From: Pseudomonadota bacterium
GTDB taxonomy: Bacteria; Pseudomonadota; Gammaproteobacteria; Steroidobacterales; Steroidobacteraceae
DNA length: 64,000 bases
Assembly (NCBI GenBank): GCA_021808195.1
Contig: JAKBCE010000008.1
Location: 70,538 to 134,537, forward strand
Direction of reading: 5' to 3'
In this document: piece after piece, positions 27,182 to 35,968 of the stretch
Numbering within the stretch: position 1 is the stretch's first letter
Layout: each line of letters begins with the position of its first letter
Program-made: the position numbers and the translations under genes
Notes under the pieces: generated by a model
The model's database searches: none
What the model was told of the DNA's origin: nothing
The model's input: only the letters and a program-made list of their open reading frames with translations

Positions 27182-28723
27182 TCAATGGTGTGCGCGGCCG
27201 CTGAAATCTTCCCGGAAGTGCTTCACGGCGCTTTGCACCGGGAATGGCGTCATGCCGCCCAAACCGCAGAGTGAGCCCTGCAGCATCAGCTCGCACAGCG
27301 CCTCGAGCCGCTCGAGATTACGCGCCGGGTCACGCCCGGCAATGATGTGATCGAGGATCTCGACGCCGCGGGTCGAACCGATGCGACACGGGGTGCACTT
27401 GCCGCAGGACTCGAGCGCGCAGAAATGCATCGCGTAGCGGGCCATGCGCGCCATGTCGACCGTATCATCGAAGACCACGATGCCGCCGTGACCGAGCATC
27501 GCGCCGATGCCGGCGAGCGCCTCGTAATCGACCGGCGTGTCGAACTGCGAGTGCGGCACGTAGGCCCCGAGCGGCCCACCGATCTGCACGGCGCGGATCG
27601 GGCGGCCGCTCGCCGAGCCGCCACCGTAATCGTACAGCAGCTCGCGCAGCGTCAGTCCGAAGGCGCGCTCGACCAGTCCACCGTGCTTGATGTTGCCGGC
27701 CAGCTGCAGCGGCAGCGTGCCGCGCGATCGGCCCATGCCGAAGCCTGCGTAGAACTCGGCGCCCTCGCGCAGGATCAGCGGCACCGTGCCCAGCGTGATC
27801 ACGTTGTTGACGATCGTCGGACGGCCGAACAGCCCCTTGATGGCCGGCAACGGCGGGCGCACGCGCACCTCCCCGCGCCGTCCCTCCAGGCTCTCGAGCA
27901 TCGAGGTCTCTTCCCCGCAGATGTAGGCGCCGGCGCCGAGGCGGACCTCGAGCTCGAAGCGCCGCCCGCTGCCCATGACGTCGCTGCCGAGATAGTCGGC
28001 GGCATACGCCGCGGCGATCGCCTGCGTCAGCGTGCGCCAGGCGTGCGGATACTCGGCGCGCAGATAAATGTAGCCCTGCGTCGCGCCGACGGCGATGCCC
28101 GCGATGGTCATGCCTTCGATCAGGCTCAGCGGATCGCCCTCCATCAGCATGCGGTCGGAGAACGTGCCCGAATCGCCCTCATCGGCGTTGCAGGTCACGT
28201 ACTTCTGGCCCGCCGGCTGATCGAGCACAGTCTTCCATTTAATGCCGGTCGGGAAGGCCGCCCCACCCCGACCGCGCAGCCCCGCGCGGGTGATGCACTC
28301 GACCACGGCCGCCGGCGCCATCGCCAGCGCGCGGCGCAGACCCTGGTAGCCGCCGTGTGCGACATAGTCCGTGACGCTCACCGGGTCGATCACCCCGACC
28401 CGCTCGAAGGTCAGGCGTTGCTGGTTGGCGAACCAGCCGATCTGGTCGGTCAGACCGAGCCGCAGGCGGTGCGCGCCGCCCTCGAGCCAGCCGGCCTCGA
28501 ACAGGCTCGGCACCTCGGCCGGGCTCACCGGCCCGTAGGCCACTCGACCCTGGGCGCTCGCCACTTCCACCAGCGGCTCGAGCCAGTACGCGCCGCGCGA
28601 GCCATTGCGCACGATGCGCACTTCGATCCGGCGGGCCGCCGCCTCGCGGCTGATCGCCCGGCCGACTGCATCGGCACCGAGCGCGAGCGCGCTGGAATCG
28701 CCAGGAAGGTATATCGTCGTCAT
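27182..28723 (-). CDS. fdsB: NAD-dependent formate dehydrogenase beta subunit (NuoF-like)
   Basis: 513 residues. The flavin/NADH module shows GLRGRGGAAFPTGIKWKTVL, NADEGDSGTFSDRMLMEGDP and GAGAYICGEETSMLESLEGR. The N3-type 4Fe-4S site is ESCGKCTPCRIGSTRG, with a further Cys in GSLCGLGGM. It binds FMN and NAD and completes electron transfer from formate. The first 120 residues resemble the thioredoxin-like 2Fe-2S domain found in this subunit of related enzymes but contain no cysteine. The start overlaps the fdsG stop (ATGA), and a 60-base gap separates it from fdsA. Confidence 0.95.
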   Translation of the reverse strand: MTTIYLPGDSSALALGADAVGRAISREAAARRIEVRIVRNGSRGAYWLEPLVEVASAQGRVAYGPVSPAEVPSLFEAGWLEGGAHRLRLGLTDQIGWFANQQRLTFERVGVIDPVSVTDYVAHGGYQGLRRALAMAPAAVVECITRAGLRGRGGAAFPTGIKWKTVLDQPAGQKYVTCNADEGDSGTFSDRMLMEGDPLSLIEGMTIAGIAVGATQGYIYLRAEYPHAWRTLTQAIAAAYAADYLGSDVMGSGRRFELEVRLGAGAYICGEETSMLESLEGRRGEVRVRPPLPAIKGLFGRPTIVNNVITLGTVPLILREGAEFYAGFGMGRSRGTLPLQLAGNIKHGGLVERAFGLTLRELLYDYGGGSASGRPIRAVQIGGPLGAYVPHSQFDTPVDYEALAGIGAMLGHGGIVVFDDTVDMARMARYAMHFCALESCGKCTPCRIGSTRGVEILDHIIAGRDPARNLERLEALCELMLQGSLCGLGGMTPFPVQSAVKHFREDFSGRAHH

Positions 28724-29211
28724 TCGTCCACGCCCGTCTGTGTGTCAACGCCCGCGAGCAGCGCATCGAGCTGCTCGGGAGTCATCCGGCCGTACGGCCG
28801 GCCGTCGAGCATCACCGCCGGTGAGCAGGCGCAGTGACCAAGACAGTAGACCGGCTCGAGCGAGAAGCGCCCATCGGGCGTGCGCTCGTGAAAATCCACC
28901 CCCAGACGCTTGCGTGCGTGCTCGGCCAGCGACTCGCCCCCGACCGCCTGACAGGACTCGGCCCGGCACAGCTGCAGCACGTGTTGCCCGGGCGGTGTCG
29001 AGCGGAAGTGGTGGTAAAAGGTGACGACCCCGTGCACATCGGCGCGCGAGAGATTCAAAGACTCGGCAATCGGCGCGATCGCCTCAGGCGGAATGAACCC
29101 GAACGTCGCCTGCACGGCGTGCAATACCTCGAGCAAGGGCCCCGGGCGGTCCTTGAACTGCGCGAGGATCCGTTGCAGATCCGGTCCTCTATCGACGGGT
29201 GAAGTTTCCAT
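28720..29211 (-). CDS. fdsG: NAD-dependent formate dehydrogenase gamma subunit (NuoE-like)
   Basis: 163 residues. NuoE-like 2Fe-2S thioredoxin fold with ligands in LCRAESC and CLGHCACSPAVMLDG. The N-terminal helical part contains LEVLHAVQATFGFIPPEAIA and NLSRADVHGVVTFYHHF. It relays electrons between the iron-sulfur chain and FdsB. It is the first gene of fdsGBA. TATACT lies eight bases before the ATG at 29211, and a TTG start two codons earlier is possible; no Shine-Dalgarno sequence is visible. fghA lies 127 bases upstream on the same strand. Confidence 0.93.
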   Translation of the reverse strand: METSPVDRGPDLQRILAQFKDRPGPLLEVLHAVQATFGFIPPEAIAPIAESLNLSRADVHGVVTFYHHFRSTPPGQHVLQLCRAESCQAVGGESLAEHARKRLGVDFHERTPDGRFSLEPVYCLGHCACSPAVMLDGRPYGRMTPEQLDALLAGVDTQTGVDE

Positions 29212-29219
29212 AGTCAATC

Positions 29220-29225
29220 AGTATA
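29220..29225 (-). promoter_or_regulatory. fdsG: Possible -10 box directly before fdsG
   Basis: Minus-strand TATACT ends eight bases before the fdsG ATG. If used, the fds genes have their own promoter within the fghA-fds gap and a leaderless or nearly leaderless mRNA. No clear -35 hexamer is seen. Confidence 0.35.
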
Positions 29226-29338
29226 CGGCGAACATTGCGCGTGGGCCGCCGCATGCGCCCCAATAGGCGCACGCGGCGGCCGCCTGTTCAATTTCCGGCA
29301 CGGCCTGGCGGCGACCCACCGGCGCTACCGGCATACAC

Positions 29339-30196
29339 TCAGGACTTCAGGATCCGCGCGTGATGGCGCAGGTGATCCTCGACCAAGCTCGAGATGAAGT
29401 AGTAGCCGTGGTCGTAGCCCTCGTGGCGGCGCAGCGTGAGCGCCAGTCCGCTGCGACGGCAGGCCGCTTCGAACAGATGCGGATGCAACTGCTCGGCGAG
29501 AAACTGATCGGCGAGACCCTGATCGACGAGCACTGGCGCCCGGCGGGCCGCATCCTTCAGCCCGGCCGCGAGCTCGGTCGCATCGTAATGGGCCCATTGA
29601 CCGTGATCGACGCCGAGATAGCCGCTGAAGGCCTTCTTGCCCCATGGGCACTGGCTCGGCGCGCTGATGGGTGCAAACGCGGAGATGGAGCGGTACAGGT
29701 CGGGATTGCGCAGCCCGAGCACCAGCGCACCGTGCCCGCCCATGGAATGCCCGAAGATACCCGTGCGGGCCGAATCGGCCGGGAAATGCTGCGTGATCAG
29801 CGCACGCAGTTCCTGCGTCACATACGAGTACATGCGGAAATGCGGTGCCCAGGGGGCCTCGGTCGCATCGAGGTAGAAGCCGGCGCCGACGCCGAAGTCC
29901 CACGACTCGCTCTCGCCGGGCAGGTTCAGGCCCCGCGGACTGGTGTCGGGAGCCACGAGCATCACGCCGAGCTCCGCTGCCACGCGCTGCGCGCCAGCCT
30001 TGATCATGAAAGTCTCTTCGGTACAGGTGAGCCCGGCAAGGTAATAGAGCACCGGCACCCGTCCGGCACTCGCCTGCGGCGGGGTGAACACCGCAAAGCG
30101 CATCGCGCAGCCGGTGCTCGTCGCGGCATGCCGGTAGAAGCCCACGGTGCCGCCGAAGCAGCGGTGCTGGCTGATCGTCTCAAATGGCTGGCTCAT
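29339..30196 (-). CDS. fghA: S-formylglutathione hydrolase
   Basis: 285 residues of the esterase D fold. Motifs: YLAGLTCTEETFMIKAGAQR, APDTSPRGLNLPGE, the nucleophile GHSMGGHGAL, and the acid/histidine region HEGYDHGYYFISSLVEDH. It cleaves S-formylglutathione to formate and glutathione in glutathione-dependent formaldehyde detoxification. The ATG at 30196 is supported by family alignment (SQPFETISQHRCFGG), with GAGG upstream. The formate dehydrogenase genes lie immediately downstream on the same strand, so product and next enzyme are linked. The glutathione-dependent formaldehyde dehydrogenase gene is not in this window. Confidence 0.95.
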   Translation of the reverse strand: MSQPFETISQHRCFGGTVGFYRHAATSTGCAMRFAVFTPPQASAGRVPVLYYLAGLTCTEETFMIKAGAQRVAAELGVMLVAPDTSPRGLNLPGESESWDFGVGAGFYLDATEAPWAPHFRMYSYVTQELRALITQHFPADSARTGIFGHSMGGHGALVLGLRNPDLYRSISAFAPISAPSQCPWGKKAFSGYLGVDHGQWAHYDATELAAGLKDAARRAPVLVDQGLADQFLAEQLHPHLFEAACRRSGLALTLRRHEGYDHGYYFISSLVEDHLRHHARILKS

Positions 30197-30418
30197 CGTC
30201 TCAGTACCTCGCAGTGACTCCCCGATGATAGCGAGCCGGCCGGTCCGAGCCAACGCATCCGCCGCGCCGGCCGTCCGGGCCATACCTCGCCGGACGCCGC
30301 GAGACGCATCGGAGTGCCCTATGCTACCCGGCGCGCTGCGGCCGGAGCGTTGACCATAATCGGGGCCCGGCGGAGCGCGTTCAGCCAGCGCCACTGAGAC
30401 CCGGCGGCAGCGAGCCCC

Positions 30419-31945
30419 TCAGTCGTGTACCGCGGCGTTGGCATGCCCCGGGCGCGTGCGGGCCAGCTTGCGACTCTGCCAGCCGCCGCCGATGGCCTTG
30501 TACAAGCGCACCAGGTCGAGCGAAACGGCCGTGGTTGCGCTCGCCAGCTGCAGCTCGGTCTGCTGCTCGGTCCGTTCGGCATCGAGCACCACGATGAAAT
30601 TCGCGACTCCGCTGGTGTAACGCTCCCGTGCCAGCGCGAGCGCATTGCGGCTCGATTTGACCGCCGCCTCGAGCGCGACACGCTGGCGCTGATCGGCGCC
30701 ATAGGCCGCCAGCGAATCCTCGACCTGGTTGAGCGCGTTCAGCACCGTGCGCGCATAGGCGACCGCCGCCTGCTTGGCCTGCAGGCGACGCAGGCGCACC
30801 GTGGCGCGAATGCGCCCGCCCTGGAAGATCGGCAGATCAATCGAGGGGCCGAACGTGGCGAAATGGCTCGCGGTTTGAATCAGCTGGCTCAGGCCCTCGG
30901 CCTGATAGCCGCCGCCAGCGCTGAGGGTGATTCGGGGAAAGAACTCCGAGACCGCCACGCCGATCTGCGCGGTGGCTGCGTGCAGATTGGCCTCCGCAGC
31001 GCGGATGTCCGGACGACGGCGCAGCAAATCGGAGGGCAGTCCGATCGGCACCACCGGCGGAACCGGCGGAACCGGCCGGGCGCGCACCAGCTCGGCGCGC
31101 AGCGCCTCGGGCGGACGGGCCATGAGCTTGCTCAGCTGGTTGATGTCGAGCGTGATCTGCTCGTCGGCAAGCGGCAGCTGCGCACGCGTGGTGCTGAGCT
31201 CCGTCGCAGCGTTTTGCACGTCGAGATTGGAGGTCAATCCCGCATCGTAGCGGTCCTGAGTCAGTTGCAGCAGGTCGCGCTGCGTGCGCAGCGTGCGCAG
31301 CAGAATCGCCTTGCGCAGCTGCGCGCCGCGCAACTCGATGTAGGTCTGCGCCACATCGCTCACCATGCTCAGCACCACGCCGCGGGCGTCATACACCGCC
31401 GCGCGGGTTGCCGCGTGCGCCGCCTCGATCGCGCGGCGCGTACCACCGAACACATCGAGTCCCCAGGACACGCCGAGTCCCAGCTGATACTGGTTGTAGG
31501 GGTTGGTGATGCTCGGTGGCAGACCGGGAAACTTACCGGAGAAGAGAAAGCCGTTCGGCGTATTGGTGCTGATGCGCTGGCGACTCCAGGCCGCATTGGC
31601 CGAGACACTCGGCCAAAGTGCGCCGGAGAGCGCCTGAGTCTGCGTCTCGGCCTCGCGGATCCGCAGCACCGCCTCACGCACATCGAGGTTCTGCGCGGCA
31701 GACTGGCGCACCAGGGTGCTGAGCAGTGGATCGTGGAAATCCGACCACCAGGCGACGCTCGCCGGCTCAGCGGTGCTCACGTGCGAGGTGCCGGCTGCGC
31801 CATTGCGCTGTGCGGTCACCGACCAATGCGCCGGCACGTGCGCCTTGGGCTTGACGAAGTTCGGACCGACGGCGCAGCCGCCGAGCAGCAAACAGGCGCC
31901 GGCGGCGAGCCAGTGCCGCGACTGGTGGGCAAGCAAGCGGGGCAT
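30419..31945 (-). CDS. Outer-membrane efflux lipoprotein (NodT/OprM type)
   Basis: 508 residues. Lipoprotein signal with lipobox LLGGCAVGPNF (Cys about residue 25), then two OEP repeats of long helices: VAWWSDFHDPLLSTLVRQSA, NLDVREAVLRIREAET, and LRRRPDIRAAEANLHAATAQ, diagnostic of NodT-type TolC homologues. It forms the outer-membrane duct of a tripartite exporter. The ATG at 31945 has AGGG eight bases upstream; an ATG at 31978 overlapping the permease stop is an alternative. It is the last gene of the ybhGFSR-like operon. A short repeated PPVPP segment lies mid-protein. Confidence 0.92.
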   Translation of the reverse strand: MPRLLAHQSRHWLAAGACLLLGGCAVGPNFVKPKAHVPAHWSVTAQRNGAAGTSHVSTAEPASVAWWSDFHDPLLSTLVRQSAAQNLDVREAVLRIREAETQTQALSGALWPSVSANAAWSRQRISTNTPNGFLFSGKFPGLPPSITNPYNQYQLGLGVSWGLDVFGGTRRAIEAAHAATRAAVYDARGVVLSMVSDVAQTYIELRGAQLRKAILLRTLRTQRDLLQLTQDRYDAGLTSNLDVQNAATELSTTRAQLPLADEQITLDINQLSKLMARPPEALRAELVRARPVPPVPPVVPIGLPSDLLRRRPDIRAAEANLHAATAQIGVAVSEFFPRITLSAGGGYQAEGLSQLIQTASHFATFGPSIDLPIFQGGRIRATVRLRRLQAKQAAVAYARTVLNALNQVEDSLAAYGADQRQRVALEAAVKSSRNALALARERYTSGVANFIVVLDAERTEQQTELQLASATTAVSLDLVRLYKAIGGGWQSRKLARTRPGHANAAVHD

Positions 31946-31974
31946 ACGGGATTCCCTATTCAGTTTCACAACAG

Positions 31975-33093
31975 TCATTGCAGGCGGTGACGAAACAGCC
32001 AGGACGCGACGGTGAGCGTGACGGCGCCGATCAGCGCGAGGGGCCACAGATCGGGCAGCAGCAAACGCAAGCCTGCGCCTTCCAGGTACACCCGCTGGGC
32101 GATGTCGATAGCGTAACGCAGCGGGTTGATCAGAGTGAAGTACTGCAGCACACGCGGCATGTTGGCGATCGGCGTGGTGAGCCCCGACAGCAGCGTGAAC
32201 GGCATCAGCAGGACGAACGAATAGAGCATCGCCTGCTGCATCGTATAGGACAGTGCCGAGACTACCAGCCCGATGCCCACCGCCGCGAGCACGAACACCA
32301 CAATTCCGCCGTAAAGGACAGCAAAGGATCCCTCGAACGGGATATGAAACCACAGCTGCGCGACCAGCAGCACTCCGCTCGCCTGCGCAAGTCCGATCAG
32401 CATCGCGGGCAATGCCTTGCCAGCCATGAGTTCCACCGGCCGGATCGGGGTGACCAGCAGTTGGTCGAAAGTGCCCTGCTCGCGCTCGCGCGCTACCGAC
32501 ATCGCGGTGAGCAGCAGCGTCTGCAGCAGCGTGAGCGTGCCGATCAGCCCCGGAATCATCTCCCAGCGGGTCAGCAGGTTGGGGTTGTACCACGCCCGTA
32601 CGGTGAGGTGCGCCGGCGCTCGGCCCTCGCCGTGCGTGGCACGCCAGTGGCTGTTGAACGCACTGATCACCGCCGCGGCATAGCCGAGGGCGGTGCCGGC
32701 AGTGTTGGAGTTGCGCCCGTCGGCAATCAGCTGCACCGGCGCGTCCCGCCCGGCCGCCAGCCGCCGGGAAAAGTCCGCCGGAATGCCGATCGCGAGCAGC
32801 GCACGCCGCGCGTCGATTGCAGCGCGCACATCGCGCTCGCGCGTGACCGTGCCGATGCGCCGGAAAATTCCCGTGCCGTCAAAGCGGGCGATGAGCGCCG
32901 TGGCTGGTGCACCCTGATCCTGCGACCACAGCACGTAGGGCACGCGATTGAGGTCATAACTGGCCGCGTAGCCGAACACGATGGTCTGAACCAACACCGG
33001 CACGAGCAGACTCAAGCGGGTGCGCCGATCCTTGAGCACCGCAAGCAGCTCCTTGCGGACCAGTGCCAGGATGCGCAACAGAGAGTTCAGCAT
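31975..33093 (-). CDS. ABC-2 type exporter permease (YbhR-like)
   Basis: 372 residues. N-terminal LVRKELLAVLKDRRTRLSLL and a first membrane helix, a large periplasmic domain of about 150 residues, then five helices including the ABC2 motif EREQGTFDQLLVTPIRPVEL. This is the topology of YbhR/YbhS permeases, which pair as a heterodimer. With the double ATPase and HlyD partner it exports small toxic compounds or lipophilic drugs. It starts three bases after the stop of the sister permease. Its stop overlaps the alternative start of the efflux lipoprotein. Confidence 0.9.
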   Translation of the reverse strand: MLNSLLRILALVRKELLAVLKDRRTRLSLLVPVLVQTIVFGYAASYDLNRVPYVLWSQDQGAPATALIARFDGTGIFRRIGTVTRERDVRAAIDARRALLAIGIPADFSRRLAAGRDAPVQLIADGRNSNTAGTALGYAAAVISAFNSHWRATHGEGRAPAHLTVRAWYNPNLLTRWEMIPGLIGTLTLLQTLLLTAMSVAREREQGTFDQLLVTPIRPVELMAGKALPAMLIGLAQASGVLLVAQLWFHIPFEGSFAVLYGGIVVFVLAAVGIGLVVSALSYTMQQAMLYSFVLLMPFTLLSGLTTPIANMPRVLQYFTLINPLRYAIDIAQRVYLEGAGLRLLLPDLWPLALIGAVTLTVASWLFRHRLQ

Positions 33094-33096
33094 GAC

Positions 33097-34230
33097 TCAG
33101 GCGAGCCTCTTGCGGGTGAGGGCACCGAGGGCGAGCGCGAGCACTGCCAGCATGGCGCAGAGCGCAAGTGCATTCGGCACGATCACGGCCCAAATGTCAC
33201 CGGCGAGAAAGGTGGTCTGCAACAGCGCCACGTAGTAACGCGCCGGCAGGAGGTAGGTGAGCGCACGGATCGGCGCCGGCATGCTGCGCAGATCGAACAG
33301 CAGTCCGGAGAGCATGAATGCCGGCATAAAGGTCGCAAGCAGCGTCAGCTGGCTCGCGACCAGCTGATTCTTCACCGCCGAGGAGATCAACAGACCGATG
33401 CCGAGCGCCACCAGCATGTACAGCATCGAGCCGCCGAGCAGCACCGCGAACGAGCCGCGCACCGGCACGTGAAACAAGAACCGCCCGGCGAGCACGCACA
33501 GCACGAGCCCGACCATGCCGAGCGCGAAATATGGCAGCGTCTTGCCGAGGAGAATCTCAGCGCCGCGCACCGGCGTCACGAACAGCGCCTCGAACGTACC
33601 GCGCTCCCACTCGCGGGCCACCACCATGGCCGTGAGGAACGCCCCAATCAACGTCATCACGAGCACGATCAGCCCCGGCACCAGAAAGTAGCGACTGTCG
33701 TTGGCGGCGTTGAACCACAGCCGGCTTTGGATACTCACCGGACCGGCGAGCGCCGGAGCCTGGCGGGCCGACCACGCCTCGACAACACCGCTCACGTAGG
33801 CCTCGATGATGCGCGCAGTGTTGGCGTCGGTCCCCGATACGATCAGCTGCACAGCCGCGCCGCCGGCACGCGCCTGGCGCGCGAACTGTGGCGGTACCGT
33901 GATAATGCCCTGCACGCGGCCGGTCTCGAGCAATCGTTGCGCCGAGTGCAGCGAGCTGACGCTCTGCGGCTGGAAATACGCCGAGAGGCGCAACTGCCCG
34001 ATCAGGCCGCTGGCGAGCGATGAGCCGTCCTGATCGAGCACCGCCAGCGGGACGTTCTTCACATCGAGCGACAGCCCGTAGCCGAACAGCAGAATCAGGA
34101 TCACCGGCAGCACCACGCCGAGGGCGATACTGGCCGGATCACGGATCATCTGGCGCCACTCCTTGCGCACCAGAGAGCCGATCCGCACCAGGCGCGCACG
34201 CGCATCACTTGTAGCCACGACAGCGCTCAT
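33097..34230 (-). CDS. ABC-2 type exporter permease (YbhS-like)
   Basis: 377 residues, a paralogue of the downstream permease: RIGSLVRKEWRQMIRDPASI at the N-terminus, a large periplasmic insert, then AREWERGTFEALFVTPVRGA and four more helices. The ATG at 34230 follows the ATPase stop (34238) by seven bases. The pair of permeases and the fused ATPase give a complete inner-membrane ABC unit. Confidence 0.9.
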   Translation of the reverse strand: MSAVVATSDARARLVRIGSLVRKEWRQMIRDPASIALGVVLPVILILLFGYGLSLDVKNVPLAVLDQDGSSLASGLIGQLRLSAYFQPQSVSSLHSAQRLLETGRVQGIITVPPQFARQARAGGAAVQLIVSGTDANTARIIEAYVSGVVEAWSARQAPALAGPVSIQSRLWFNAANDSRYFLVPGLIVLVMTLIGAFLTAMVVAREWERGTFEALFVTPVRGAEILLGKTLPYFALGMVGLVLCVLAGRFLFHVPVRGSFAVLLGGSMLYMLVALGIGLLISSAVKNQLVASQLTLLATFMPAFMLSGLLFDLRSMPAPIRALTYLLPARYYVALLQTTFLAGDIWAVIVPNALALCAMLAVLALALGALTRKRLA

Positions 34231-34237
34231 GTGCCGC

Positions 34238-35968
34238 TCAGGCCGCACCCGCCGCCGTCGACTCGGCGGCGCGCGCGCGCTCCACGATGGCGATGAAAGC
34301 ATCCTCCATCGTCGGCTCGGATTCGCCCTCGCGCGGCGCATGCGCGCGCACCTGCGCCGGGGTGCCTTCGGCGAGCACCCGACCGGCATCCATGATCACG
34401 ATGCGATCGCAGTACTCGGCCTCCTGCATGAAGTGGGTGGTGACCACCACGGTGACGCCCTGATCGGCGAGCGCCGCGATGCGCCGCCAGAACGCGCGCC
34501 GCGCCAACGGGTCGGCGCCACTGGTCGGCTCGTCGAGAAACAGGATGCGCGGCTCGTGCAGCAGCGCTGCAGCCATCGCCAGCCGCTGCTTGAAGCCGCC
34601 GGGCAGATCGCCCGCCGGACCGCCGGCGTGACTGAGTTCGAACTGACGCATCGCCCACTCGATGCGTGCGCGCCGCGCCGCGCCGCGCAGTCCGTAGGCG
34701 CTGGCGAAGAACTCGAGATTCTCGCGTGCGCTGAGCGGTCCGTACAGGGAGAACTTCTGCGCCACGTAGCCGAGTTGACCGCGCGCCGCATCGCCGGCGC
34801 GCGCCACGTCGATCCCGCCGATGCGCAACATCCCGCCGCTCGGGCTGAGCAGCCCGCAGAGCATGCGGAAGGTCGTGGTCTTGCCCGCCCCGTTCGGCCC
34901 GAGCAGACCGAAGATCTCGCCCCGGGCAACGGTGAAGCTGACCCGATCGACCGCCGTGAACGCCCCGAAGCGCTTGAGCAGGTCGCGCACCTCGATGAGT
35001 GCGCCGCTCGCCGGTGGCGGCGGGTGCGCCAACACGATGTCGGAACGTGCCTCGAGTGAGTGCGTGCGCCGCAGCAACACCATGAATCCGTCCTCGAAAC
35101 GCGGCGCGGTCGGCACACCGCCCTCGGGGAGTCCGCCGTGCTGCGCGGCACAGACGCAGCGCACGCCGCCGGCATCGGGCACGGCATCGATCACCGCCTG
35201 GGAGTCGAGCAACCTCGCCTGCATGGTGCGCGCCCGCTCGTCCCCCGCGGGGGTGAGTTTGAAGGTGCGCCCGGCGGCGAGCCGCGTGAGCGCCTCGGGT
35301 GCGCCCTCTGCCAGCACCCGTCCGGCCTGCAGCACGATCACCCGGTCGGCCCGCTCCGCCTCATCCAGATAGGCGGTACTCACCAGCACCGTCAGTCCCT
35401 GTTCGCGCACCAGATGCTGCACGATCTGCCACAGCTCGCGTCGCGAGAGCGGATCGACGCCGACCGTCGGCTCATCGAGCAGCAGCAGCTGCGGCGGGCG
35501 CACCAGAGTACACGCCAGACCGAGCTTCTGCTTCATGCCGCCGGAGAGCCGGCCGGCGAGACGCTGTTCGAAGCGCCGCAGATCCGTCATGTGCAGCAAT
35601 TCGGGGTAGCGCTGCACGCGTTGTGCGCGGCTCACGCCGTGCAGATCCGCGTACAGGTCGAGGTTCTCGCGCACCGTCAGGTCCTCGTACAGACCGAACT
35701 TCTGCGGCATGTAGCTCACCCGGTCCTGGATGGACTGCGCCGCCACGGCCGGATCGAAGCCGAGCACTCGCACGCTGCCGCGCTCGGCCCGCAGCAGACC
35801 GCAGGCGAGGCGGATCAGCGTGCTCTTGCCGGCGCCATCCGGGCCGATGAGCGCGCTCAGCGAACCGGCGGGCACCTCGAGCGACACGCCAAGCAGCGCC
35901 GGGGCCCGCGGGCCAAATGACTTGTAGAGCTCGCGACACTCAAGTACCGCAGCGGCCGAGACGCTCAT
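34238..35968 (-). CDS. Exporter ATPase with two fused ABC domains (YbhF-like)
   Basis: 576 residues. Domain 1 has Walker A GPDGAGKSTLIRL, signature LSGGMKQKLGLA and Walker B LLLLDEPTVGVDP. Domain 2 has Walker A GPNGAGKTTTFRM, a slightly degenerate signature LPGGFKQRLAMA and Walker B ILFLDEPTSGADP. Such tandem ATPases are typical of YbhF. It powers the two ABC-2 permeases. The start overlaps the HlyD stop by four bases. A linker of about 70 residues containing GGVRCVCAAQHGGLPEGGV separates the domains. Confidence 0.93.
   Translation of the reverse strand: MSVSAAAVLECRELYKSFGPRAPALLGVSLEVPAGSLSALIGPDGAGKSTLIRLACGLLRAERGSVRVLGFDPAVAAQSIQDRVSYMPQKFGLYEDLTVRENLDLYADLHGVSRAQRVQRYPELLHMTDLRRFEQRLAGRLSGGMKQKLGLACTLVRPPQLLLLDEPTVGVDPLSRRELWQIVQHLVREQGLTVLVSTAYLDEAERADRVIVLQAGRVLAEGAPEALTRLAAGRTFKLTPAGDERARTMQARLLDSQAVIDAVPDAGGVRCVCAAQHGGLPEGGVPTAPRFEDGFMVLLRRTHSLEARSDIVLAHPPPPASGALIEVRDLLKRFGAFTAVDRVSFTVARGEIFGLLGPNGAGKTTTFRMLCGLLSPSGGMLRIGGIDVARAGDAARGQLGYVAQKFSLYGPLSARENLEFFASAYGLRGAARRARIEWAMRQFELSHAGGPAGDLPGGFKQRLAMAAALLHEPRILFLDEPTSGADPLARRAFWRRIAALADQGVTVVVTTHFMQEAEYCDRIVIMDAGRVLAEGTPAQVRAHAPREGESEPTMEDAFIAIVERARAAESTAAGAA

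Noticed and set aside
31055..31085. Short repeated CCGGCGGAA units inside the efflux lipoprotein gene
   Set aside because: They simply encode a Pro/Val linker and show no sign of a mobile or regulatory repeat.
31979..32593. Upstream extension of the efflux lipoprotein frame
   Set aside because: The extra 200 codons overlap the permease gene in another frame and would bury the lipoprotein signal; the start at 31945 gives a proper lipobox.
31978..34023. Long plus-strand open frame opposite the ABC permeases
   Set aside because: Translation is Gln/Arg/His-rich with no recognisable domain; the opposite strand encodes two convincing membrane permeases.
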